Both the position numbers and the translations under genes were made by a program. Below, one piece after another: positions 17,205-24,697 of a stretch of 64,000 bases of DNA. Every line of letters begins with the position of its first letter. The first letter of the stretch is position 1. This DNA is from Chitinophaga flava (GTDB lineage Bacteria > Bacteroidota > Bacteroidia > Chitinophagales > Chitinophagaceae), in assembly GCF_003308995.1 (NCBI RefSeq), contig NZ_QFFJ01000002.1:682001-746000 (forward strand), written 5' to 3'. Below the pieces are notes generated by a model. The model was not told the DNA's origin. It saw nothing but the letters and a program-made list of their open reading frames with translations, and searched no databases.

Positions 17205-18149
17205 ATGACAATTAAAAATTTTCACGAAGCAGGATTTGACATCATTGCACTCACAGATGACAACACCGGTACCCAGGTAGAAATTGTGCCGGCCCATGGT
17301 GCATTGTTACATGCTTTTAAAGTACAGCGTGAAGGCAAAACCATCAACCTGATAGATAGTTATAGCAGCCTGCAGGACCTGGAGGATAACCTCCGTGTCA
17401 GCTTCAAAAGTGTAAAACTGAGCCCTTTTGCATGCCGCATAAAAGATGCTGCCTATCAATGGGAAGGCAGCTCCTATAGTATCGAAAAAACAATTGCTCC
17501 CGGCAATGCCATCCATGGACTGCTATACGATGCAAAGTTTACGGTGGCTGCACAGCAGGCTTCCGAACAGCAGGCTTCTGTAACGCTGACTTATAGTTTT
17601 AAGGAAGAAGATACAGGTTATCCCTTCAGCTACGACTGCCTGGCCACTTATACACTGCATGCCGGCAATGAGCTGGAGATCAGCACGAAGGTGATCAACC
17701 GAAGCCAGACATCCATTCCGGTAATGGACGGATGGCATCCGTATTTTACCACCGGTACTCCAGTAGATGAGCTGACGCTGACATTCGCTTCCAAAGAAAT
17801 TGTGGAGTTCGACGCTAAATTGATTCCTACCGGCAGAGTGCTTCCCTTTACGGAATATGTGAATGGTAAAAAGCTGGCCGGTGTAGAACTGGATAACTCT
17901 TTTGTGCTGGATTTTTCTCATGCCCAGCCATTGGCTTCACTTCATGATTCGGTGAAAAATATTCGCATCGACTTTTTCCCGGGTAACAGCTATCCGATTC
18001 TGCAGATATACACTCCACCACACCGCAACAGTATTGCGGTAGAAAACCTGAGCGGAGCACCGAATGCCTTTAATAATGGTCTCGGGCTCGTAACACTCGC
18101 CGCTGACGAAAGCAAGGCTTTTGATACCAGAATTAAGGTAACTGTCTGA
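17205..18149 (+). CDS. Aldose 1-epimerase
   Basis: GalM-type mutarotase that interconverts the alpha and beta anomers of aldoses; next to xylA it would supply the anomer the isomerase uses. The 314 residues show the beta-sandwich start VEIVPAHGALLHAFKVQREG, a histidine in GNAIHGLLYDAKFTV, the second catalytic region PVMDGWHPYFTTG and the C-terminal PGNSYPILQIYTPPHRN with IAVENLSGAPNAFNNG. It is the last gene of the xylose run and is followed by a strong terminator. Confidence 0.88.
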   Translation: MTIKNFHEAGFDIIALTDDNTGTQVEIVPAHGALLHAFKVQREGKTINLIDSYSSLQDLEDNLRVSFKSVKLSPFACRIKDAAYQWEGSSYSIEKTIAPGNAIHGLLYDAKFTVAAQQASEQQASVTLTYSFKEEDTGYPFSYDCLATYTLHAGNELEISTKVINRSQTSIPVMDGWHPYFTTGTPVDELTLTFASKEIVEFDAKLIPTGRVLPFTEYVNGKKLAGVELDNSFVLDFSHAQPLASLHDSVKNIRIDFFPGNSYPILQIYTPPHRNSIAVENLSGAPNAFNNGLGLVTLAADESKAFDTRIKVTV

Positions 18150-18177
18150 TGTTTAACCTGAAATAAAAATAAATCAG

Positions 18178-18203
18178 TCCTCCGGTAAATAGCCGGAGGA
18201 TTT
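18178..18203 (+). terminator. Terminator of the xylose operon
   Basis: TCCTCCGG and CCGGAGGA form an 8-bp GC-rich stem around a TAAATAG loop, followed by TTTTTGTTTT, 30 bases after the epimerase stop. Confidence 0.88.
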
Positions 18204-18325
18204 TTGTTTTCACAACCCATCAATTTATTTAATTTGTGGGCTGGAAAGGATATGAACAATGTATACACTGTAATGGTTGTTCAGGTAGAGGAAGGATAGT
18301 CAGGAATAAAAACATTTTCAATTTT

Positions 18326-19042
18326 ATGAAGGTTCTCTTACGTACACTGGTGCTGGGCTGTATCGCAGGCTTTTTGTTTCCCTCTCTGGCAAAGGCGCAG
18401 GTGATTGTAACCGGGCAGATCGCAGACAGTAATAAGCTGGTGCTGCCGTTTGCTACCGTTACCAATCTCACTACCGGCAAACATTCATTATCTGACCAGG
18501 GTGGTTTTTACAGGATTGAAGCTTCCCGGAACGATAAAATAGCTTTCTCATTTGTAGGGTATCTCTCAGATACTGTCAAGGTTACCCTGGCCACCGGTAC
18601 ACAAACGATCAATGTCAAACTGGTAGTAGCCAGCCGTTTTCTGAAAGGGGTGGAGATATCATCGCAGTATACACCGTATCAGATGGACTCCGTCGAACGC
18701 CGCCGGCAGTACGGTTATCTGCTGGACCAGCCTAACAAGCCGCTTGCTGGTGGAAGTACTCCACAGGGAGCTGGTATTGTGTTCAGCCCCATTACCCGTT
18801 TCTCTAAAGGAGAAAGACAAAAACGGCAGTTCAAGAAAAATTACGAGGATATGGAGCGGGAAAAATATATAGACTCCCGTTTTACACCGGTGCTGGTAAA
18901 CCAGGTGACCGGCCTCAAAGGTGATTCGCTCCAGCTGTTTATGCGGGATAATTATCCGGACTACAATACCCTGAGGGCCCTGGGTCACAATGACCTCCTG
19001 TATTGGATCACAGACAGGTATAAGGCATGGGGCAAAAAATAA
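18326..19042 (+). CDS. Secreted carboxypeptidase-regulatory-like domain protein
   Basis: A 238-residue exported protein. The signal peptide is MKVLLRTLVLGCIAGFLFPS followed by LAKAQ, the usual Bacteroidota cleavage context. Then comes one CarboxypepD_reg-like beta-sandwich (VIVTGQIADSNKLVLPFATV and on to SFVGYLSDTV), followed by a charged tail with the FSPITRFSKGERQKRQFKKN segment common to this hypothetical family. An in-frame upstream ATG at 18236 gives 30 residues unlike a signal sequence, so I choose 18326. The role is unknown, probably envelope-related. Confidence 0.75.
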   Translation: MKVLLRTLVLGCIAGFLFPSLAKAQVIVTGQIADSNKLVLPFATVTNLTTGKHSLSDQGGFYRIEASRNDKIAFSFVGYLSDTVKVTLATGTQTINVKLVVASRFLKGVEISSQYTPYQMDSVERRRQYGYLLDQPNKPLAGGSTPQGAGIVFSPITRFSKGERQKRQFKKNYEDMEREKYIDSRFTPVLVNQVTGLKGDSLQLFMRDNYPDYNTLRALGHNDLLYWITDRYKAWGKK

Positions 19043-19051
19043 ATGCAAAGA

Positions 19052-19088
19052 AAAAGGGTGAAGAACAAGCCGAAGTCTTCACCCTTTT
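19052..19088. terminator. Bidirectional terminator between convergent genes
   Basis: AAAAGGGTGAAGA (19052-19064) pairs perfectly with TCTTCACCCTTTT (19076-19088) around an 11-nt loop. A T-run follows on either strand, so it can end both the secreted-protein gene and the anti-sigma-protease gene. Confidence 0.88.
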
Positions 19089-19117
19089 GATTGATATATG
19101 CTATTGTGTTGAAAACC

Positions 19118-20212
19118 TTAGTTATACACCTTCACCATATACACAAAGTCTTCCAGTTTCTTGATCTGGTCTACTCTGTTTAAGCCTTCCAGATGGCTTT
19201 TATGGCCCCATTCCTTTTTAACGCCTTTCTCTTTGGGCATTTCATCCAGGAGGCGTTTCAGATGAGCTGATTTTACTGCAAACGCGATACCATCGGAAGT
19301 GGTTTGTTTGCCTGTAACGATACCTACCACATCGCCGGCATTGTCTAACAGCGGTGCGCCACTGTTGCCGGGATTAACCGGGATAGATACCTGATAGGCA
19401 GTTGTGTCGCCGTTGAAACCGGTTTTGGCGCTGATATATCCTTTGCCGTAAACGATTTCATCGCGGGGGAAGCCCATGGTGAATACTTCTTCACCCAGCT
19501 TTACACTTTGGGGTTTTAAAGCGTAGGGGAGAGGCTGGCTTTTGAAGCTGGAATCTGCGATTTTGAGAACGGCCAGGTCGCTGGAGATATCTTCAAAGAC
19601 GCTGACTGCTTTAAAAGCTTCACCTTTATTGTTTTGTACGTATACGGAATCCGCGCCGGATACTACATGGTAGTTGGTTACGATATAACCATTGCCGGAT
19701 ACAGCGAAGCCGGTACCGCCATAAGTGCCGGGATTTACCGGTGCTTTATTCTTATTATTAATATCGTTGATGAGTGCATTCTGGGAACGCTGAATATTGT
19801 TCAGGACCCTTCTTACATCTTCATATTGGGCAGTAGATTTGTTTTTGGCTGCGTTCTGCAGTACGGCAATGGTAGACAAGGATGTCACCAGGGCGATGCA
19901 GGCTGCGGCAGCCAGATTGGTGATAGTTCTGCGACGGATAGATATCCTTTTGGCAGTAAGGGTAGCCTCCTGTGCCTGTTTACGCAGGGTAGGCATATCC
20001 AGTTGTTCATGTATTTTATTCATTTTAGCCTGGAGCGACTGGCGCTGGCCAAAATGTTGCAGCTGCTGCATAAAAAACTGCTGCTCTTCTACCTGACGGT
20101 TGATTTGCGGATTGTTTTTACGCAGTTCATCGAAAACGGCTTTCTCCTGTCCGCTCATCTCCCCTTCGAGGTAACGTTCAATTTCACGTAGTAGATTCAT
20201 ATCTTCTTTCAT
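19118..20212 (-). CDS. Anti-sigma-like membrane protein fused to HtrA-type serine protease
   Basis: 364 residues in three parts. Residues 1-90 are a cytoplasmic anti-sigma-like region (REIERYLEGEMSGQEKAVFD) with coiled-coil character. A membrane span lies at 97-118 (ITNLAAAACIALVTSLSTIA). Residues 160-320 are a trypsin-like DegP/HtrA domain with His182 (TNYHVVSGADS), Asp212 (ISSDLAVLKI) and Ser284 (NPGNSGAPLLDN) all present. No PDZ domain is visible. It is co-directional with the ECF sigma gene, which ends 12 bp upstream, so it probably restrains that sigma factor. The protease domain would face the periplasm. Whether it degrades itself or other proteins is unknown. Confidence 0.82.
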   Translation of the reverse strand: MKEDMNLLREIERYLEGEMSGQEKAVFDELRKNNPQINRQVEEQQFFMQQLQHFGQRQSLQAKMNKIHEQLDMPTLRKQAQEATLTAKRISIRRRTITNLAAAACIALVTSLSTIAVLQNAAKNKSTAQYEDVRRVLNNIQRSQNALINDINNKNKAPVNPGTYGGTGFAVSGNGYIVTNYHVVSGADSVYVQNNKGEAFKAVSVFEDISSDLAVLKIADSSFKSQPLPYALKPQSVKLGEEVFTMGFPRDEIVYGKGYISAKTGFNGDTTAYQVSIPVNPGNSGAPLLDNAGDVVGIVTGKQTTSDGIAFAVKSAHLKRLLDEMPKEKGVKKEWGHKSHLEGLNRVDQIKKLEDFVYMVKVYN

Positions 20213-20224
20213 GGCCGTTGCTGC

Positions 20225-20800
20225 TTATAATGATGTATTGTACTTTTCAAAAAATAACTTCTTCAGTCGCATCAGACATTTATACTTCTGGTTTTTGGCA
20301 TTTTCGGCATTGGTATATCCGAATTTGTCTGCTATTTCCTGCATGGATTTCTTACGCAGATAATAATCTTCCAGAATTGTTTTGCAAGGCTCTCCGATAC
20401 TTTCCATCGCACCTTCCATAATACGGAACTGTTCGTCTTTGGCGGAGTGATCGTCTAATGCTTCTGTAGCCGGAATAACTTCTTCCATTTCCGGAGGGAT
20501 GGAATAAAGCCCATATGTGCTTTGTACCTTCTTTAACCAGATATGGCGGCAAACGGAGTAAAGAAAAGTTTTTAACCGGCTGGTCAGATTAAAACCACCT
20601 TCGCAAGCCTTTTCATATAAAACGATAATCGCTTCCTGGAAAACATCCTTTGCATCATCTTCGCTGCCATTATGTTGTAAAATCATGCGCAGCACAGCCG
20701 GAAAATTCTCTGAATAGATGGTTTCCAATGACTTATCATCGCTCCTTGCCAGTCCCAGCAATAATTCCCTGTCTCTTGTTATGTCTTGATGTTGCTTCAC
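20225..20800 (-). CDS. ECF-type RNA polymerase sigma factor
   Basis: Sigma-70 family protein of 191 residues. Region 2 is visible in SEDDAKDVFQEAIIVLYEKA with the following promoter-melting helix SRLKTFLYSVCRHIWLKKVQ. Region 4 has SIGEPCKTILEDYYLRKKSM and QEIADKFGYTNAENAKNQKY, the helix-turn-helix. It is transcribed with the anti-sigma-protease gene and diverges from the Ala-rich lipoprotein gene. The shared upstream region contains a perfect inverted repeat that may be its own promoter motif. Confidence 0.9.
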   Translation of the reverse strand: MKQHQDITRDRELLLGLARSDDKSLETIYSENFPAVLRMILQHNGSEDDAKDVFQEAIIVLYEKACEGGFNLTSRLKTFLYSVCRHIWLKKVQSTYGLYSIPPEMEEVIPATEALDDHSAKDEQFRIMEGAMESIGEPCKTILEDYYLRKKSMQEIADKFGYTNAENAKNQKYKCLMRLKKLFFEKYNTSL

Positions 20801-20824
20801 TCTTAATACTATTATTAGGCATTT

Positions 20825-20880
20825 GGTAACCCAAAGTACCGAAAAAAAAATTTTTTAAAAGTTTGGGTTACCTTTTGGGT
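20825..20880. promoter_or_regulatory. Inverted and direct repeats in the sigma/lipoprotein divergent region
   Basis: GGTAACCCAAA (20825-20835) and TTTGGGTTACC (20862-20872) form a perfect 11-bp inverted repeat with a 26-bp A/T-rich centre. A further TTTGGGT at 20874-20880 repeats the right arm directly. The region separates the ECF sigma gene (minus, start 20800) from the lipoprotein gene (plus, start 20936). It could be a pair of divergent ECF-recognised promoter elements or an operator. Confidence 0.5.
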
Positions 20881-20935
20881 GATCCCGGTATAAAGGTTAA
20901 ATCATTCAAAAAAAACACCTTAAATTATTTGTACG

Positions 20936-21175
20936 ATGAAGAACGTAATTAAACTCGGTTTCCTGGCTCTCTCTTTCGGTCTGTTCGCTGTAGCTTGCGG
21001 TGGTGGCGAAACTAAAACTGCTACTGACTCTACTGCTACTAACGCTGCTGCTATCGATTCAGCTGCTGCAAAAGTTGACACTGCTGCTGCAAAAGTTGAC
21101 TCCGCTGCTGCTAAAGTTGACTCCGCTGCTGCTGCTGCTGCAACTAAAGTTGACTCTGCTGCTGCTCACCACTAA
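20936..21175 (+). CDS. Small Ala-rich repeat lipoprotein
   Basis: 79 residues. The signal peptide ends in the lipobox LFAVAC with Cys21, followed by GGGETKT. The mature part is almost only Ala, Asp, Lys, Val, Ser and Thr, with seven-residue repeats (TAAAKVD, SAAAKVD, SAAA...TKVD). This gives an amphipathic-looking helix somewhat like Lpp-type envelope lipoproteins. It is divergent from an ECF sigma factor, so it may belong to that envelope regulon. No enzyme function is suggested. Confidence 0.8.
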   Translation: MKNVIKLGFLALSFGLFAVACGGGETKTATDSTATNAAAIDSAAAKVDTAAAKVDSAAAKVDSAAAAAATKVDSAAAHH

Positions 21176-21210
21176 TCAGACAATTCTGACTTAAAAACCG
21201 CGAGGTTTTA

Positions 21211-21248
21211 TATAAACCGCTATGGTTCAAGCCATAGCGGTTTTTTTA
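21211..21248 (+). terminator. Terminator of the Ala-rich lipoprotein gene
   Basis: AAACCGCTATGG and CCATAGCGGTTT form a 12-bp stem with a 6-nt loop (TTCAAG), followed by TTTTT. Confidence 0.9.
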
Positions 21249-21411
21249 TGCCTTTTATTTTGTACTGATGAGCTAGCTATTTTGTTTTTTTCAGAATAAT
21301 GCTCTTTCTCCCGTTTTTATAGAACCACTGCCCCTGCTTTTCAGTGAAATTAGAATTATTTTAATAAATGGCCCCTATTATTTAAAAATATGTATTTTTT
21401 GTGTCTGCCGC

Positions 21412-21441
21412 TTGGATAATTAAAACCGTGATGTATTTTTG
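21412..21441 (+). promoter_or_regulatory. Promoter of the aromatic amino acid operon
   Basis: TTGG (21412-21415), an 18-bp spacer and a perfect TATTTTTG (21434-21441) fit the Bacteroidota -33/-7 promoter, with one mismatch in the -33 box. The predicted transcript starts near 21447 and would contain both leader peptides and both terminators before pheA. The 160 bp between the lipoprotein terminator and this promoter show nothing else. Confidence 0.65.
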
Positions 21442-21472
21442 TAAGGCATTCAAAGCAACATCAAATCAGATC

Positions 21473-21532
21473 ATGACTACACAAACGACTTTTGGATTTT
21501 TTGGCTTTTATTATTTCTGGTACCAGGAATAG
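21473..21532 (+). CDS. Aromatic leader peptide 1
   Basis: 19 codons: MTTQTTFGFFGFYYFWYQE. Residues 7-17 hold five Phe, three Tyr and one Trp. It lies about 26 bases after the predicted transcription start and directly before a strong terminator hairpin. Its stop codon touches GGGAGG (21532-21537), which can pair with CCTCCC in the terminator left arm. A ribosome stalled on the Phe/Tyr codons would leave GGGAGG free to form an antiterminator, whereas a ribosome at the stop codon would cover it. This is the layout of classical amino acid attenuators. Confidence 0.85.
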   Translation: MTTQTTFGFFGFYYFWYQE

Positions 21533-21569
21533 GGAGGTCGTTTGTAAGTAGAAAACATAAAGAAACTAC

Positions 21570-21602
21570 AAAAAGGCCTCCCGAAAGTCGGGAGGCCTTT
21601 TT
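21570..21602 (+). terminator. Attenuator terminator 1
   Basis: A perfect 15-bp stem of AAAAAGGCCTCCCGA (21570-21584) with TCGGGAGGCCTTTTT (21588-21602) and a 3-nt loop ends in T residues. It stands 38 bases after leader peptide 1. The left-arm CCTCCC is complementary to GGGAGG at 21532-21537, giving a mutually exclusive antiterminator. Confidence 0.9.
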
Positions 21603-21621
21603 AATTACTCAATAATCGTAT

Positions 21622-21699
21622 ATGTTAAATCGCAACTTTAGTACTTATTATTTTTATTACTTCTTTTATGCGAAGAAGACAGGGACTCGTTTGCAATAA
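21622..21699 (+). CDS. Aromatic leader peptide 2
   Basis: 25 codons: MLNRNFSTYYFYYFFYAKKT then GTRLQ. Residues 9-16 are eight aromatics in a row (five Tyr, three Phe), with a further Phe at position 6. It starts 20 bases after terminator 1 and is followed by terminator 2. The segment AGGGACTCGTTTGC near its 3' end resembles AGGGAGGTCGTTTG after leader 1, so the two units look like diverged copies. CGTTTGC (21688-21694) can pair with GCAAACG (21739-21745) in the second terminator. Confidence 0.85.
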   Translation: MLNRNFSTYYFYYFFYAKKTGTRLQ

Positions 21700-21728
21700 A
21701 CATACTTTATATAAAAAGTTTACCAGGC

Positions 21729-21760
21729 AAAGGGTCCCGCAAACGGGACCCTTTCTGTTT
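21729..21760 (+). terminator. Attenuator terminator 2
   Basis: An 11-bp stem of AAAGGGTCCCG (21729-21739) with CGGGACCCTTT (21744-21754) and loop CAAA is followed by CTGTTTT. It lies between leader peptide 2 and the pheA start at 21814. The loop and lower right arm (GCAAACG) are complementary to CGTTTGC within leader 2, which would compete with terminator formation. Confidence 0.85.
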
Positions 21761-21813
21761 TAAATAGCTAGTTGCTACAGCAACTATAAATAAATAAAAT
21801 CAATTCAATACAC

Positions 21814-22638
21814 ATGAAAATTGCCATACAAGGGTTTGAAGGTGCTTTTCACCAGATCGCAGCACAGAGCTTCTACGGAAAGAATACCAGCATTGAAGCT
21901 TGTGCTACTTTTAGCGAGCTGGTACGTAAGGTTAAACAGGACCCGGGCGTGGATGCCGGTATCATGGCCATCGAAAACTCTATCGCAGGCAGCATTTTAC
22001 CCAATTACAGCCTCCTCAAAAACTCAGGCCTGCACGTAACCGGTGAAGTGTACCTGCAGATCAACCAGCACCTGATGGTGCTGCCTGGTCAGACTATGGA
22101 AGATATCCGTGAGGTACATTCCCATCCCATGGCTCTTTTACAGTGTATCGACTTTCTGGAAAAACACCCGCATATCAAACTGGTGGAAACCGAAGATACC
22201 GCCCTCAGCGCCAAACACATCCGTCAGAAAAAACTGAAAAGTGTAGCTGCCATCGCTGGCAAACTGGCTGCTGAAATCTACGAACTGGATATCATCGAGC
22301 CCAACATCCAGACCAACAAAAACAATTATACCCGTTTCCTGGCGCTGTCCCGTACTGCTGTACCCACCGCGCCGGATGCCAATAAAGCCTCTGTTTATTT
22401 TCATACCAGCCATGAGCGCGGCTGCCTGGCAAAAGTGCTGACCAAAATAGCCGACGCCGGTATTAACTTATCCAAGCTGCAATCCTTTCCCATCCCGGCA
22501 AAAGAATGGAACTATTACTTCCATGCCGATATGGAATTTGATTCTCCGGCACACTTCGAAAAAGCGCTCGAAAAAATAGCGCCACTCACAGAAAATCTGA
22601 AAGTGCTGGGCATCTACAAAAAAGGAAAAACACATTAA
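21814..22638 (+). CDS. pheA: Prephenate dehydratase
   Basis: Converts prephenate to phenylpyruvate for phenylalanine. The 274 residues form a stand-alone dehydratase without a chorismate mutase domain. The N-terminus is KIAIQGFEGAFHQIAA. The family ENS motif is in GIMAIENSIAGSILPNY and the catalytic threonine motif in NNYTRFLALSR. A C-terminal ACT domain (KASVYFHTSHERGCLAKVLT) would bind Phe for feedback. It is the first structural gene of the operon, after two Phe/Tyr attenuators. The mutase activity is provided by the fused DAHP synthase downstream. Confidence 0.93.
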   Translation: MKIAIQGFEGAFHQIAAQSFYGKNTSIEACATFSELVRKVKQDPGVDAGIMAIENSIAGSILPNYSLLKNSGLHVTGEVYLQINQHLMVLPGQTMEDIREVHSHPMALLQCIDFLEKHPHIKLVETEDTALSAKHIRQKKLKSVAAIAGKLAAEIYELDIIEPNIQTNKNNYTRFLALSRTAVPTAPDANKASVYFHTSHERGCLAKVLTKIADAGINLSKLQSFPIPAKEWNYYFHADMEFDSPAHFEKALEKIAPLTENLKVLGIYKKGKTH

Positions 22639-22659
22639 TCAGTTTCAGAAATCAGGATT

Positions 22660-23823
22660 ATGCAGATACAGGTTGCTAAAAGATTACAGGGAACAGAAGA
22701 ATACTACTTCTCCAAAAAACTGCGGGAAATAGATGAGATGAACCAGAACGGTACCAGGGTCATTAATCTCGGTATCGGAAGTCCGGACCTGCCTCCACAC
22801 CCTTCTGTGGTGGCGGCTCTCCACGAACAGGCTGCTTTGCCCAATACCCACGCATATCAGGGCTACAAAGGCATCCCCGCCTTACGCAAAGCCATGGCCG
22901 ACTGGTATCAGCACTATTATCAGGTGACATTAAATCCCGATACGGAAGTGCTCCCGCTCATCGGCTCCAAAGAAGGTATCATGCACATCTGCATGACCTA
23001 TCTCCAGGCCGGCGATGAAGCACTGATCCCCAACCCGGGATACCCCACCTACCGCTCTGCTGTCAACCTCAGCGGCGCTACCGTGGTGGATTACGACCTG
23101 GTAGAAGCCAACGGCTGGCTCCCTGATCTGGACGCCCTGGCGCAAAAAGACCTCAGCCGCGTAAAACTGATGTGGGTCAACTACCCGCATATGCCCACCG
23201 GCGCCAAGGTCAACAAGGCTTTCGCAGCAAAACTGATTGCCTTCGCCAAACAGCATAATATCCTGATCTGCCACGATAACCCGTACAGCTTCATCCTCAA
23301 CGAACAGCCTGAAAGCCTGTTGCAGTTTGAAGGTGCACGCGATGTGGTACTGGAACTCAACTCACTCAGCAAATCCTCCAATATGGCCGGCTGGCGAGTA
23401 GGAATGCTGGTAGGCAAAGCCGAATGGATCGCTGAAGTGCTCCGCTTTAAAAGCAATATGGACTCCGGTATGTTCCAACCTTTACAGATGGCTGCTGTTA
23501 AAGCACTGCAACTGGGTAAGGACTGGTACGATGGTCTTAATAATATCTACCGCGCACGCCGCGAAAAAGTATTCCAGCTGCTGGACCTGCTGCAATGCAT
23601 CTACGATAAAAACCAGGTGGGCATGTTTGTGTGGGCCAAAATACCGGATACTTACGATAACGGCTACACGCTCAGTGATGAAGTGTTGCACAAAGCCCGG
23701 GTATTTATCACACCAGGCGGCATTTTCGGAAGTAACGGCAACGGCTATATCAGAGTAAGTCTCTGTCAGGATGAAAAAGTTTTCCAGGAAGCCATTGACC
23801 GTATTAAAACAGCAATAAAATGA
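22660..23823 (+). CDS. PLP-dependent class I/II aminotransferase, likely aromatic
   Basis: 387-residue fold-type I aminotransferase. The PLP lysine is in ELNSLSKSSNMAGWRVG. Other family marks are the N-terminal NLGIGSPDLPPHPSV, cofactor contacts in PLIGSKEGIMHICMTYL, the proline segment NPGYPTYRSAV and C-terminal GNGYIRVSLC. It stands between pheA and tyrA and overlaps tyrA by 4 nt (ATGA). It probably aminates phenylpyruvate and 4-hydroxyphenylpyruvate in the last step of Phe and Tyr synthesis. The relatives include LL-diaminopimelate aminotransferases, so the substrate is inferred from context. Confidence 0.83.
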   Translation: MQIQVAKRLQGTEEYYFSKKLREIDEMNQNGTRVINLGIGSPDLPPHPSVVAALHEQAALPNTHAYQGYKGIPALRKAMADWYQHYYQVTLNPDTEVLPLIGSKEGIMHICMTYLQAGDEALIPNPGYPTYRSAVNLSGATVVDYDLVEANGWLPDLDALAQKDLSRVKLMWVNYPHMPTGAKVNKAFAAKLIAFAKQHNILICHDNPYSFILNEQPESLLQFEGARDVVLELNSLSKSSNMAGWRVGMLVGKAEWIAEVLRFKSNMDSGMFQPLQMAAVKALQLGKDWYDGLNNIYRARREKVFQLLDLLQCIYDKNQVGMFVWAKIPDTYDNGYTLSDEVLHKARVFITPGGIFGSNGNGYIRVSLCQDEKVFQEAIDRIKTAIK

Positions 23824-24662
23824 TTGTAACAATAATAGGAACAGGTTTAATAGGCGGCTCGCTGGCCATCACCCTTCGGGAAAAAGGAGTGGCAGAGCGG
23901 ATCATCGGGGTAGATCAGCACGAATCACATCTGCAAAGGGCTAAAGAGCTGAACATCATCGATGAAGGTATGACGCTCGACGATGCCATGCAATGCTCTG
24001 ACCTGATCATACTGGCTATCCCTGTAGATGGTGTGTTGCAGGTGCTGCCCACCCTCATGGACAAGGTACGGCCCAACCAGGTGATTATGGACGTAGGTTC
24101 CACCAAACAAAAAATACTGCAACTCGTTGCCGGTCATCCTAATCGTGGCCGTTTTGTAGCAGCCCACCCGATGGCCGGCACCGAGTATTCCGGCCCCGAT
24201 GCTGCTGTACGCAACCTGTTCGTAAATAAAACTATGGTGCTCTGTGATGTTAAAAACAGTGATGAAGATGCCCTCGAAATGGTAGAGGATATGGTCGACA
24301 AACTGCAGATGCGCACGGTATATATGAATGGAGAAGAACATGATCTGCATACTGCTTACGTGTCGCATATCTCCCACATCACCTCTTTTGCACTGGCACT
24401 CACCGTGCTCAAGAAAGAAAAAGAGTCAGGCCGCATTTTTGAACTGGCCAGCGGTGGTTTCGAATCCACTGTACGTCTCGCTAAAAGTTCACCGGACATG
24501 TGGGTGCCCATCTTCAAACACAACCGTGGCAATGTGCTCGACGTATTAGACGAACATATTCATCAGCTGCAGCAGATGAAAGCATTGCTGGAAGCAGAAG
24601 ACTACGACACCTTTTACAAACTGATTCAGAAATCCAATAAAATCAGGAAAATCCTGAAATAA
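23820..24662 (+). CDS. tyrA: Prephenate dehydrogenase
   Basis: Oxidative decarboxylation of prephenate to 4-hydroxyphenylpyruvate for tyrosine. The N-terminal NAD-binding motif is IIGTGLIGGSLAITLREKG. The catalytic-domain histidine region is FVAAHPMAGTEYSGPDAA and the helical domain includes HDLHTAYVSHISHITSFALA. The 280 residues match the single-domain form without a visible ACT domain. Its ATG overlaps the aminotransferase stop, indicating translational coupling. It competes with PheA for prephenate within the same operon. Confidence 0.93.
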   Translation: MIVTIIGTGLIGGSLAITLREKGVAERIIGVDQHESHLQRAKELNIIDEGMTLDDAMQCSDLIILAIPVDGVLQVLPTLMDKVRPNQVIMDVGSTKQKILQLVAGHPNRGRFVAAHPMAGTEYSGPDAAVRNLFVNKTMVLCDVKNSDEDALEMVEDMVDKLQMRTVYMNGEEHDLHTAYVSHISHITSFALALTVLKKEKESGRIFELASGGFESTVRLAKSSPDMWVPIFKHNRGNVLDVLDEHIHQLQQMKALLEAEDYDTFYKLIQKSNKIRKILK

Positions 24663-24697
24663 ACATAAATTCTAACAATCTACTTAACTTCAATACT

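Noticed and set aside
21000..21194. Leu-rich frame overlapping the Ala-rich lipoprotein
   Set aside because: It is the +1 shift of GCTGCTGCT repeats read as Leu codons. The Ala-rich frame has a proper lipoprotein signal.
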